From an uncultured Marinosulfonomonas sp. (GTDB lineage Bacteria; Pseudomonadota; Alphaproteobacteria; Rhodobacterales; Rhodobacteraceae), in contig CAMZKY010000146.1 in NCBI GenBank assembly GCA_947311455.1, positions 1-5,179 of the forward strand: a stretch of DNA of 5,179 nt, given 5' to 3'. Each line of letters starts with the position of its first letter. Position 1 is the stretch's first letter. Below are positions 1 through 5,179 of this stretch, piece after piece. The translations under genes were made by a program, and so were the position numbers. The notes beneath the pieces are model-generated. The model had not been told where the DNA came from. It saw only the letters and a program-made list of their open reading frames with translations, and searched no databases.

Positions 1-2
1 AA

Positions 3-28
3 AATATAGTTTAATGGTGAACTATATT
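3..28. promoter_or_regulatory. Perfect 9-bp inverted repeat, operator-like
   Basis: AATATAGTT (3-11) and AACTATATT (20-28) are exact reverse complements separated by 8 bases. Each arm includes a TATAGT hexamer, one base from the -10 consensus TATAAT, so the site could overlap a promoter reading either way. A ~20-26 bp A+T-rich palindrome is typical of binding sites for dimeric repressors such as MarR- or TetR-type proteins, but the family cannot be assigned from the site alone. It lies about 265 bp from cdd, so it may serve a gene beyond the left edge. As RNA it could form a 9-bp hairpin, but no T-run follows directly, so a terminator is less likely. Confidence 0.5.
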
Positions 29-33
29 CATTT

Positions 34-257
34 TTGCCGGAATGTCCAATGCTGATTTTGGGTTGGCGTGGCTTGCAAATTCGGCTTAAGACTCGCACAG
101 TGCATAAATTCGGTGAGAGGCTTAAATTGACCAAAAAATCCACAACAAGGCCACGCAATATAGGCAGGCCACGGATGATTTGGAAATTCCTGAGGTGTTC
201 TTGCCCGGAATGTTTGAAACCAGCGTTGAATAAAGGCTTGCAATTGTTTGGTTTAAG
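34..257 (+). repeat. Two colinear pairs of short direct repeats (possible decayed duplication)
   Basis: CCGGAATGT occurs at 37-45 and 205-213 (offset 168); with one extra C it extends to TTGCC(C)GGAATGT at 34-45 and 201-213. GGCTTGCAA occurs at 70-78 and 235-243 (offset 165). TTAAG follows at 86-90 and 253-257 (offset 167). The matches keep the same order at nearly the same offset, which suggests an old tandem duplication of about 166 bp with small indels. The sequence between the matches has diverged strongly, so chance cannot be excluded without an alignment. Confidence 0.3.
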
Positions 258-263
258 TATAAA
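258..263 (+). promoter_or_regulatory. Possible -10 element for the cdd operon
   Basis: TATAAA matches the sigma-70 -10 consensus TATAAT at five of six positions and lies 30 bases before the cdd start codon. No good -35 box sits at the ideal distance: TTGCAA (238-243) is a fair match but the spacer is only 14 bp. If the element is used, transcription would begin near 269-271, inside the palindrome at 264-281, giving a very short 5' leader. The call rests on consensus and position only. Confidence 0.3.
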
Positions 264-281
264 TTTGACCACTTAGTCAAA
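264..281. promoter_or_regulatory. 18-bp palindrome, candidate operator of the salvage operon
   Basis: TTTGAC (264-269) and GTCAAA (276-281) are perfect reverse complements around the 6-base spacer CACTTA. The site starts immediately after the TATAAA element and ends immediately before the AGAGG ribosome binding site of cdd. That is where a repressor would block transcription initiation. Nucleoside operons are commonly repressed by DeoR-, LacI- (CytR-) or GntR-type proteins that respond to nucleosides or sugar phosphates; which type would act here is not visible, and no regulator gene lies in the window. Confidence 0.45.
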
Positions 282-286
282 AGAGG
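282..286 (+). promoter_or_regulatory. Ribosome binding site of cdd
   Basis: AGAGG sits 7 bases before the ATG at 294. It supports that ATG as the start and directly abuts the palindrome at 264-281, so a protein or hairpin there would also mask this site. Confidence 0.65.
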
Positions 287-293
287 TTCGGTT

Positions 294-686
294 ATGTCCC
301 TATTAAAAGCAGCAACAGATGTTCGTAAAAACGCCTATGCGCCCTATTCAAATTTCAAAGTCGGGGCCGCAATCCGCGCAGTGTCCGGCAGGGTTTATTC
401 CGGCTGTAACGTGGAAAATGTGGCCTATCCAGAAGGCACCTGTGCCGAAGCCGGTGCGATTGCGGCAATGATTGCGGCGGGGGAATCCGAAATAATCGAG
501 GCCTTGGTGATTGCCGACAGCCCGATGCCCGTAAGCCCCTGTGGGGGGTGCCGCCAGAAACTGGCCGAGTTTTCCAAGGGAGATGTGAAAATCACCATGA
601 CAACCACCGCCGGAAACACCCGGGAAATCACTATGGCCGACTTGTTGCCGGGGGCCTTTACGCAGGCCCATATGGACGGAGAGTAA
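294..686 (+). CDS. cdd: Cytidine deaminase, homotetrameric type
   Basis: Hydrolytic deamination of cytidine and deoxycytidine to uridine and deoxyuridine in the cytosol; first step of pyrimidine salvage here. The 130-residue length fits the short tetrameric family (B. subtilis and human type), not the ~290-residue E. coli enzyme. The substrate-binding segment around residues 17-24 (PYSNFKVG) and the NVEN motif (39-42) are present. The zinc site consists of Cys50, Cys83 and Cys86 (PCGGCRQ), with Glu52 as the proton-shuttling residue in CAEAGAI. The residue after this Glu is Ala53, where CAER is usual in the B. subtilis and human enzymes. The start is set by AGAGG and by family alignment. It is the first gene of the operon, ending 2 bases before deoA. 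The assignment is firm. Confidence 0.96.
   Translation: MSLLKAATDVRKNAYAPYSNFKVGAAIRAVSGRVYSGCNVENVAYPEGTCAEAGAIAAMIAAGESEIIEALVIADSPMPVSPCGGCRQKLAEFSKGDVKITMTTTAGNTREITMADLLPGAFTQAHMDGE
678..683 (+). promoter_or_regulatory. Ribosome binding site of deoA inside the cdd tail
   Basis: GGAGAG ends 5 bases before the ATG at 689 and overlaps the last codons of cdd. It favours 689 over the in-frame upstream codons (the open frame extends back to 548) and implies translational coupling to cdd. Confidence 0.65.
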
Positions 687-688
687 TC

Positions 689-1996
689 ATGGATGCACGT
701 ACGGTTTTGGTGAAGGTTCGTGAAAACCAGCCTTTGAATGACGATGAAATCAAATGGTTTGCCAATGGGCTTGCGGATGGGAATGTCAGCGATGCGCAAG
801 CGGGCGCATTTGCGATGTCTGTATATTTGAATGGGATCAGCAAAAAAGAACGCGTGGCCCTGACGCTGGCGATGCGCGATAGCGGTGATGTGTTGAAATG
901 GAATTTTGACGGGCCGATTGTGGACAAACATTCCACGGGCGGCGTTGGCGATATGGTGTCTTTGCCGCTGGCGCCCGCTTTGGCGGCTTGCGGGGCGTTT
1001 GTGCCGATGATTTCGGGGCGCGGGCTGGGCCATACCGGTGGCACATTGGACAAACTTGAGGCGATTCCCGGCTATCGCACCGATTTAGGTGTGGATCGTC
1101 TGCGTGAAATTGTTGGCGATATTGGCTGTTCCATCGTTAGTGCCTCGGGGCGGATTGCGCCTGCGGATAAGCGGCTTTATGCGGTGCGTGATGTGACGGG
1201 CACGGTGGAAAGTATCAATCTGATTACCGCCTCGATTCTGTCGAAAAAATTGGCGGCAGGGCTGGAAAATCTGGTTCTGGACGTCAAGGTTGGCTCGGGT
1301 GCGTTTATGAAAACAATGGATGATGCGCGGGCCTTGGCGCGATCTTTGGTGGATACTGCAAACGGGGCAGGGTGCAACACCAGCGCCTTGATTACCGATA
1401 TGAATCAGCCGCTTAGCTCATCTTTGGGCAACGCACTCGAAGTAATGACATCCATGGAATGTATGACGATCGGCCATGTTGAATCGCCGATGGCACAAGC
1501 AACGATTGCGCTTGGGGGGGAAACGCTTGTTCTGGCCGGTATTGCCCGTGATGCCGCCGAAGGTGAGGCGATGATCAGCGCAACCCTGACCGATGGGCGC
1601 GCCGCTGATATTTTTGGGGCAATGGTTGCCGCGCATGGCGGGCCTTCGGATTTTGTGGCGAATTGGCGGGATCGCTTGCCAGCAGCGCCGCTGGTGCGTG
1701 ATATATTCCCGCAGCAAAAAGGCCGTGTGCAACGTATAAATGGCGAAGCTTTGGGCTTGGCTGTGGTGCATCTGGGCGGTGGCCGTCTGATTGACGGGGC
1801 TTTGATTGACCCGCGCGTTGGCCTGTCTCACGTGGTGCGCTTGGGCGATGTAGTGGATCAATATACGCCGCTGGCGATTGTTCACGCGGCCAATCCTGAT
1901 GATGCGGATCGGGCCGTGGCCGCGGTGCGCGCTGCCATCGAAATCGGGGATGATGCGGTTGCGCCAACACAATTGATACATGAAAGGATCGCGTAA
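689..1996 (+). CDS. deoA: Thymidine phosphorylase
   Basis: Reversible phosphorolysis of thymidine and deoxyuridine to thymine or uracil plus 2-deoxyribose-1-phosphate; cytosolic dimer of the nucleoside phosphorylase class II family. The protein has 435 residues against about 440 for E. coli DeoA. KHSTGGVGD (80-88) is the glycine-rich phosphate-binding motif. SGRGLGHTGGTLDKLE (109-124) is the family signature. By alignment from memory, Arg167, Ser182 and Lys186 correspond to the pyrimidine-binding Arg171, Ser186 and Lys190 of E. coli. The family core (VRDVT, ASILSKKLA, DVKVGSGAF) is intact. The start at 689 is chosen by its ribosome binding site and by the family N-terminus; upstream in-frame codons overlap cdd. 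A run of seven G lies at 1514-1520 within the frame. The stop overlaps the deoB start by one base (TAATG). PynP-type pyrimidine phosphorylase is the main alternative, but the length and sequence fit DeoA better. Confidence 0.95.
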   Translation: MDARTVLVKVRENQPLNDDEIKWFANGLADGNVSDAQAGAFAMSVYLNGISKKERVALTLAMRDSGDVLKWNFDGPIVDKHSTGGVGDMVSLPLAPALAACGAFVPMISGRGLGHTGGTLDKLEAIPGYRTDLGVDRLREIVGDIGCSIVSASGRIAPADKRLYAVRDVTGTVESINLITASILSKKLAAGLENLVLDVKVGSGAFMKTMDDARALARSLVDTANGAGCNTSALITDMNQPLSSSLGNALEVMTSMECMTIGHVESPMAQATIALGGETLVLAGIARDAAEGEAMISATLTDGRAADIFGAMVAAHGGPSDFVANWRDRLPAAPLVRDIFPQQKGRVQRINGEALGLAVVHLGGGRLIDGALIDPRVGLSHVVRLGDVVDQYTPLAIVHAANPDDADRAVAAVRAAIEIGDDAVAPTQLIHERIA

Positions 1997-3207
1997 TGGC
2001 ACGGGCATTTTTAGTGGTGATTGATTCCGTTGGCTGTGGTGGTGCAACGGACGCAGACAGGTTTTTTAATGGCGACACACCTGATATCGGCGCAAATACA
2101 TTGGCCCATATCGCGCAGGAATGCGCGGCGGGGCGCGCCAATGACGGGCGTGAGGGGCCGTTAAGCCTGCCCAATATGGATGCGCTTGGCTTGGGGGCGG
2201 CGATTACGCAGGCTTCGGGTATACAGGCCGATGGTTTCGGGGCCACGCCGAGCGGATTATGGGGCTGCGCGAACGAGGTTTCAAACGGCAAAGACACGCC
2301 GTCTGGCCATTGGGAGCTTTCAGGCGTTCCAGTGCCGTGGGATTGGCACTATTTCCCCGACGAAACACCCGCCTTTCCGCAACATCTGGTGGATGCCGTG
2401 TGTAAATTTGCCGATGTTGACGGGATTTACGGCAATTGCCACGCCTCGGGGATGAAAATCATCGCCAAACATGCCGCCGAACACATGAAAACCGGCTGGC
2501 CGATTGTTTACACGTCGGCGGATAGCGTGTTCCAGATTTGTGCGCATGAGGAAACGTTCGGCTTGGACAGGTTGCTTGATCTATGCGAACAAATGGCCCC
2601 TTTGTTGCATGAAATGAAAGTCGGCCGCGTGATTGCACGGCCATTTATTGGCAATGAAACCGATGGATACACCCGCACCACCAACCGCCATGATTACGCC
2701 ATCGCCCCCCCCGCACCAACCCTGTGCAACTGGGTGCAGGACGCAGGGCGCAAGGTTTATGCGATTGGAAAAATCGGTGATATTTTTTCAATGAGCGGCA
2801 TTGACGAGGTGCGCAAAGGGGCTGACAAAACCCTGATGGGGCATTTGATGGATTTGGCGCAGGAGGCCAAAGATGGATCGCTGACTTTTGCCAATTTTGT
2901 TGAATTCGACAGCCTGTTTGGTCATCCGCGTGACGTGGCCGGATACGCCCGCGCGCTGGAATGGTTTGACAGCTGTTTGCCGGATTTATACGCCAAGTTG
3001 CGAAAAGATGATTTGCTGATTATCACCGCCGATCACGGTAATGATCCAACTTGGGTTGGCACAGACCATACGCGCGAACGGGTTCCGGTGATCGGCTATG
3101 GTGTGGGCAACAAGGAAATAGGACAATGCGGGTTTGTCGATGTGGGGGCCAGTGTGGCTGCTCATCTGGGCGTCCCGTCACAAGGAAAAGGAAAAAGCTT
3201 TTTATGA
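1996..3207 (+). CDS. deoB: Phosphopentomutase
   Basis: Interconverts (deoxy)ribose-1-phosphate and (deoxy)ribose-5-phosphate, linking nucleoside breakdown to the pentose pathway and to PRPP. At 403 residues it matches the DeoB family (about 390-407), alkaline phosphatase superfamily with two Mn ions. The expected metal ligands are visible: Asp10 in VVIDSVG, Asp305 and His310 in EFDSLFGH, Asp346 and His347 in TADHGND, and His358 in TDHTRE. Thr101 in KDTPSGHWE is the phosphorylated active-site threonine by family analogy. Asp176 in SADSVFQ is the conserved substrate-side residue. The start ATG overlaps the deoA stop and is preceded by AAAGGA (1983-1988). The end overlaps add by 4 bases. An eight-C run (2705-2712) encodes Ala-Pro-Pro without breaking the frame. 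The role fits directly downstream of DeoA, whose sugar product it consumes. Confidence 0.96.
   Translation: MARAFLVVIDSVGCGGATDADRFFNGDTPDIGANTLAHIAQECAAGRANDGREGPLSLPNMDALGLGAAITQASGIQADGFGATPSGLWGCANEVSNGKDTPSGHWELSGVPVPWDWHYFPDETPAFPQHLVDAVCKFADVDGIYGNCHASGMKIIAKHAAEHMKTGWPIVYTSADSVFQICAHEETFGLDRLLDLCEQMAPLLHEMKVGRVIARPFIGNETDGYTRTTNRHDYAIAPPAPTLCNWVQDAGRKVYAIGKIGDIFSMSGIDEVRKGADKTLMGHLMDLAQEAKDGSLTFANFVEFDSLFGHPRDVAGYARALEWFDSCLPDLYAKLRKDDLLIITADHGNDPTWVGTDHTRERVPVIGYGVGNKEIGQCGFVDVGASVAAHLGVPSQGKGKSFL
3182..3194 (+). promoter_or_regulatory. Tandem purine-rich ribosome binding sites for add
   Basis: Two AAGGAA-like motifs lie in the final deoB codons, with their GG pairs at 3184-3185 and 3190-3191. 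The second has an 11-base spacer to the ATG at 3204, a little long. Together with the ATGA overlap this points to reinitiation by ribosomes finishing deoB. Confidence 0.5.
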
Positions 3208-4184
3208 GCTGGAGAGATATTGCAAAGATCGAGCTGCACCTACATTTAGAAGGGGCCGCGCCACCTGCGTTTATCCGTGGATTGGCGCAGGAAAAGAATA
3301 TTGATCTGTCGGGCATCTTTGATGAGGCCGGCGGCTACAAATTCCGTGATTTTGTGCATTTTCTAAGTGTCTATGAGGCTGCAACAGAAGTGCTGCAAAG
3401 CCCCGAGGATTTTTATCGGCTGGTTTTGGCAATTCTGGAAGAATCTGCCAAAAACGGGGTGATTTACACCGAAGCCTTTATATCTCCGGATTTCTGCGGT
3501 GGCCGTGATTTGGGCGCGTGGAAAGAATACCTGCATGCCATGCAAGAGGCCGCCGCGATTGCCGAAAAACGTGACGGCATTATCCTGAAAGGTATCGTCA
3601 CTCCGATCCGGCATTTTGATCCGGAATGGTCCAAAGAAACGGCAATGTGTGCCGTGGAAACCAAAGGTGATTTCGTGGTTGGTTTGGGGCTTGGCGGGGA
3701 CGAAGGGCAGAACCGGCCCAAAGATTTTGCCTATGCGTTTGATATGGCGCGCGAGGCCGGATTGCGTCTGACGGCCCATGCCGGTGAATTTGGCGGCCCG
3801 CAATCGGTGCGCGATGCGATCAATGATCTGGGGGTGGAACGTATCGGCCACGGGGTGCGTGCCTTTGAAGATCGCGCCTTGGTTACGGAACTGGCTGAAC
3901 GCGGTATCGTGCTTGAGGTTTGCCCTGGGTCAAACATCAATCTGGGCCTGTTTCCCACATGGAAAGACCACCCGATTGCCAATTTTCGCGATGAAGGCGT
4001 GAAGGTGACAATTTCAACAGATGACCCGCCTTTTTTCCACACAACAATGATAGATGAATATAATGGTCTATCTAAGGCTTTTGATTGGGGGCAAGATGTG
4101 TTCAAAGAGATAAACACAACCGCCGCCAATGCTGCCTTTTGCGATGAAACCACCCGCAAGGCGCTGCTGCAACAACTGGAGTGA
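3204..4184 (+). CDS. add: Adenosine deaminase
   Basis: Hydrolytic deamination of adenosine and deoxyadenosine to inosine and deoxyinosine, feeding purine salvage. At 326 residues it fits the bacterial Add size (about 330). It is an amidohydrolase-superfamily barrel with the zinc ligands in order: His12 and His14 (ELHLHLEGA), His192 (TAHAGE) and Asp273 (STDDP). Glu195 in HAGE is the catalytic acid, His216 in RIGHGVR the second catalytic residue, and GLGLGGDE (160-167) the conserved nucleoside-side loop. The start is 3204 because the HxH motif must lie near the N-terminus; the open frame reaches back to 3051 only inside deoB. Its ATGA overlap with the deoB stop argues for coupled translation. 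Adenine or other aminopurine-nucleoside deaminases share this fold, so exact substrate preference is less certain than the family. The operon context favours adenosine. Confidence 0.9.
   Translation: MSWRDIAKIELHLHLEGAAPPAFIRGLAQEKNIDLSGIFDEAGGYKFRDFVHFLSVYEAATEVLQSPEDFYRLVLAILEESAKNGVIYTEAFISPDFCGGRDLGAWKEYLHAMQEAAAIAEKRDGIILKGIVTPIRHFDPEWSKETAMCAVETKGDFVVGLGLGGDEGQNRPKDFAYAFDMAREAGLRLTAHAGEFGGPQSVRDAINDLGVERIGHGVRAFEDRALVTELAERGIVLEVCPGSNINLGLFPTWKDHPIANFRDEGVKVTISTDDPPFFHTTMIDEYNGLSKAFDWGQDVFKEINTTAANAAFCDETTRKALLQQLE
4178..4181 (+). promoter_or_regulatory. Ribosome binding site of upp
   Basis: GGAG overlaps the end of add and lies 10 bases before the ATG at 4192. It selects 4192 over the longer open frame that begins at 4129 inside add. 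Confidence 0.5.
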
Positions 4185-4191
4185 TTCTATC

Positions 4192-4824
4192 ATGCAAGAA
4201 CATCTGACCGTCGTTTCGCACCCCCTTGTGCTTCACAAACTTTCGCTGATGCGTGAAAAAACCACCTCGACGGCGGTGTTTCGCCAGCTACTGCGCGAGA
4301 TCAGTCAGCTACTGGCCTATGAGGTGACGCGCGAATTGGACATGACCACCAAGCGTATTGAAACACCGATTCAAGAAATGGATGCGCCGGTGCTGGCGGG
4401 TAAAAAACTGGCGCTGATTTCGATCTTGCGCGCTGGTAACGGTTTGCTGGATGGTGTGCATGATCTGATCCCTTCGGCGCGGGTTGGGTTTGTGGGCCTA
4501 TACCGCGATGAAGAAACTTTGCAGCCTGTTCAATACTACTTTAAGGTGCCAACCGAGCTGGATGAACGGCTGGTGATTGCCGTTGATCCAATGTTGGCGA
4601 CGGGCAATTCATCCGTTGCGGCGATTGATCTGCTGAAAGAGGCCGGGGCAACCAATATCCGGTTCTTGTGCTTGCTGGCTGCCCCCGAAGGCATCGCCCG
4701 AATGAAAGAGGCCCACCCCGATGTGCCGATTGTAACAGCCGCAGTAGATGAAAAGCTGAATGAGGTCGGATATATTGTTCCAGGGCTAGGGGATGCGGGT
4801 GATCGCATGTTTGGCACTAAATAA
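4192..4824 (+). CDS. upp: Uracil phosphoribosyltransferase
   Basis: Converts uracil and PRPP to UMP and pyrophosphate, recovering the base released by DeoA from deoxyuridine. The 210-residue length is typical of bacterial Upp. The PRPP-binding loop VDPMLATGNS (131-140) is the type I phosphoribosyltransferase motif, and GYIVPGLGDAGDR (193-205) is the uracil-binding C-terminal signature. SHPLVLHKLSLMR near the N-terminus and ILRAGNG (78-84) are also family hallmarks. Asn83 stands where many homologues have Leu (ILRAGLG), a variant I believe is common in Rhodobacterales. The start follows add by 7 bases, so upp is the last gene of the operon. No clear rho-independent terminator follows; the 71 bases to the next gene hold only weak hairpins. 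The assignment is firm. Confidence 0.96.
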   Translation: MQEHLTVVSHPLVLHKLSLMREKTTSTAVFRQLLREISQLLAYEVTRELDMTTKRIETPIQEMDAPVLAGKKLALISILRAGNGLLDGVHDLIPSARVGFVGLYRDEETLQPVQYYFKVPTELDERLVIAVDPMLATGNSSVAAIDLLKEAGATNIRFLCLLAAPEGIARMKEAHPDVPIVTAAVDEKLNEVGYIVPGLGDAGDRMFGTK

Positions 4825-4879
4825 GCCATAGAAGACTTTACAATTTTCAACAATTCCTTCATGCTCCTGCATAGTTTTA

Positions 4880-4895
4880 ATGTGTGGGGGCACAT
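4880..4895 (+). promoter_or_regulatory. Small hairpin with the ribosome binding site in its loop
   Basis: ATGTG (4880-4884) and CACAT (4891-4895) are perfect reverse complements. The six-base loop TGGGGG holds the G-rich ribosome binding site, and the 3' arm directly abuts the ATG at 4896. A 5-bp stem is weak, so it may only tune initiation. Upstream, TTCAAC (4846-4851) and CATAGT (4870-4875) make a poor -35/-10 pair; an independent promoter is possible but unproven. Confidence 0.35.
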
Positions 4896-5179
4896 ATGTT
4901 TGTTACGAGAGTTATCACAGCCATTATTTTAACCGCTGCCGTTTCGGTAAGTGCGGCGCAGGCGAGATCCTTGCGAAATTTGACTCCTGCCGAGTTTCCG
5001 CCATCCAGCTATACTGGCAAACAGTATGTCGATAGCAAGGGCTGCATCTTTGTTCGCTCCGGTTTTGGAGGCGGAACCACGTGGGTGCCCCGCGTGAAGC
5101 GCAATCGCACAGCGATTTGCGGGGCGAAACCAACATTTGCCAAAGCACCGAAACCAAATGCGCCCGTGATTGCAGACCC
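4896..5179 (+). CDS. Secreted protein with conserved two-cysteine N-terminal module (3' end outside window)
   Basis: The frame is open from the ATG at 4896 to the right edge, giving 94 visible residues without a stop. Residues 1-23 form a classical signal peptide: Arg5, a hydrophobic stretch (6-18) and an AQA cleavage site after Ala23. The mature part carries EFPP (33-36), YTG (39-41), QYVDS (43-47), GCIFVR (49-54) and TWVPRV (62-67), with Cys50 and Cys75 placed to form a disulfide. From about residue 77 it becomes rich in Pro, Ala and Lys, like a linker. I associate this N-terminal module with Rhodobacterales envelope proteins that end in a peptidoglycan-binding SPOR domain, but that domain would lie beyond the window, so this is inference. 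GGGGG (4886-4890) serves as ribosome binding site. It is functionally unrelated to the salvage operon and probably a separate unit. Confidence 0.8.
   Translation, partial: MFVTRVITAIILTAAVSVSAAQARSLRNLTPAEFPPSSYTGKQYVDSKGCIFVRSGFGGGTTWVPRVKRNRTAICGAKPTFAKAPKPNAPVIAD

Larger units (their letters stand above)
1..293. other. Gene-free leader region upstream of the salvage operon
   Basis: This stretch carries no convincing gene. It is richer in A+T than the operon that follows. Small open frames exist on both strands (34-276 forward, 28-243 reverse), but they overlap almost completely, have unlikely compositions and match no family I recognise. What it does contain is listed separately: an inverted repeat at 3-28, short colinear direct repeats, a possible -10 element and a palindrome next to the cdd ribosome binding site. 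I see no tRNA, riboswitch or rho-independent terminator. It is most likely the promoter and regulatory region of the operon, plus the edge of an unseen neighbour to the left. Confidence 0.7.

Noticed and set aside
86..125. Imperfect hairpin TTAAG...CTTAA with inner CTC/GAG pairing
   Set aside because: It needs several bulges and has a large loop and no T-run. Not convincing as a terminator or structured RNA.
66..156. GCGTGGC (66-72) complementary to GCCACGC (150-156)
   Set aside because: A 7-bp match 77 bases apart is easily chance, and nothing supports a long-range stem.
182..190. GGAAATTCC palindrome
   Set aside because: It is short, isolated and has no promoter around it.
28..243. 71-codon reverse open frame opposite the same stretch
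   Set aside because: It is unusually rich in Trp, Phe, Pro and Gln, resembles no family, mirrors the forward frame and ends in the inverted repeat. Probably chance.
34..276. 80-codon forward open frame before cdd
   Set aside because: Its composition is Lys/Arg/Cys-rich with no recognisable motif and no good ribosome binding site. It runs across the presumed cdd promoter and palindrome.
1418..2297. Long reverse-strand open frames across deoA and deoB
   Set aside because: They are shadows of well-supported genes on the other strand, with His/Arg/Pro-rich translations and no motifs.
3051..3203. N-terminal extension of the add frame into deoB
   Set aside because: It is out of frame with conserved deoB C-terminal sequence, and family alignment puts the HxH motif near residue 12, matching the 3204 start.
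4825..4872. Terminator after upp, including the ATGC-TCCT-GCAT inverted repeat (4861-4872)
   Set aside because: The stem is only 4 bp and no uninterrupted T-run follows, so a rho-independent terminator cannot be supported. Transcription may end by Rho or read through.
1..5179. Mobile elements, CRISPR arrays, tRNA or rRNA genes, horizontally acquired island
   Set aside because: There are no transposase or integrase motifs, regularly spaced repeats, cloverleaf sequences or target-site duplications. The operon genes have uniform composition.

Overview
The window looks like a chromosomal segment of an alphaproteobacterium, most likely a Rhodobacterales (roseobacter-type) species. The basis is the style of the proteins: an Upp with the ILRAGNGLLDG variant, a Cdd with a CAEAGAI active-site segment, and a downstream secreted protein whose EFPP/YTG/QYVDS/GC and TWVPRV features I associate with that order. 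This placement rests on remembered family resemblance, not a search. Coding DNA is moderately GC-rich; the first ~290 bases are visibly richer in A+T.

Layout, all genes on the + strand. Bases 1-293 hold no convincing gene. They contain a perfect 9-bp inverted repeat at the left edge (3-28), colinear short repeats that may be a decayed ~166-bp duplication, a possible -10 element (258-263) and an 18-bp palindrome (264-281) just before the first ribosome binding site. A five-gene nucleoside/pyrimidine salvage operon follows: cdd (294-686), deoA (689-1996), deoB (1996-3207), add (3204-4184) and upp (4192-4824). Junctions are very tight (2-nt gap, 1-nt overlap, 4-nt ATGA overlap, 7-nt gap), so one transcript with translational coupling is expected. 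After a 71-bp gap with a small hairpin around the ribosome binding site, a secreted, cysteine-containing protein begins at 4896 and runs off the right edge.

How the genes work together: Cdd deaminates (deoxy)cytidine to (deoxy)uridine. DeoA phosphorolyses thymidine and deoxyuridine to the free base plus deoxyribose-1-phosphate. DeoB isomerises (deoxy)ribose-1-phosphate to the 5-phosphate. Add deaminates (deoxy)adenosine to (deoxy)inosine. Upp joins uracil to PRPP to give UMP. The deoxyribose-phosphate aldolase (deoC) and a purine nucleoside phosphorylase (deoD), which would complete the pathway, are not in the window.

I see no mobile element, CRISPR array, tRNA, rRNA or evident new system. 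The points most worth following up are the two operator-like palindromes, the repeat structure of the leader, and the incomplete secreted protein at the right end.
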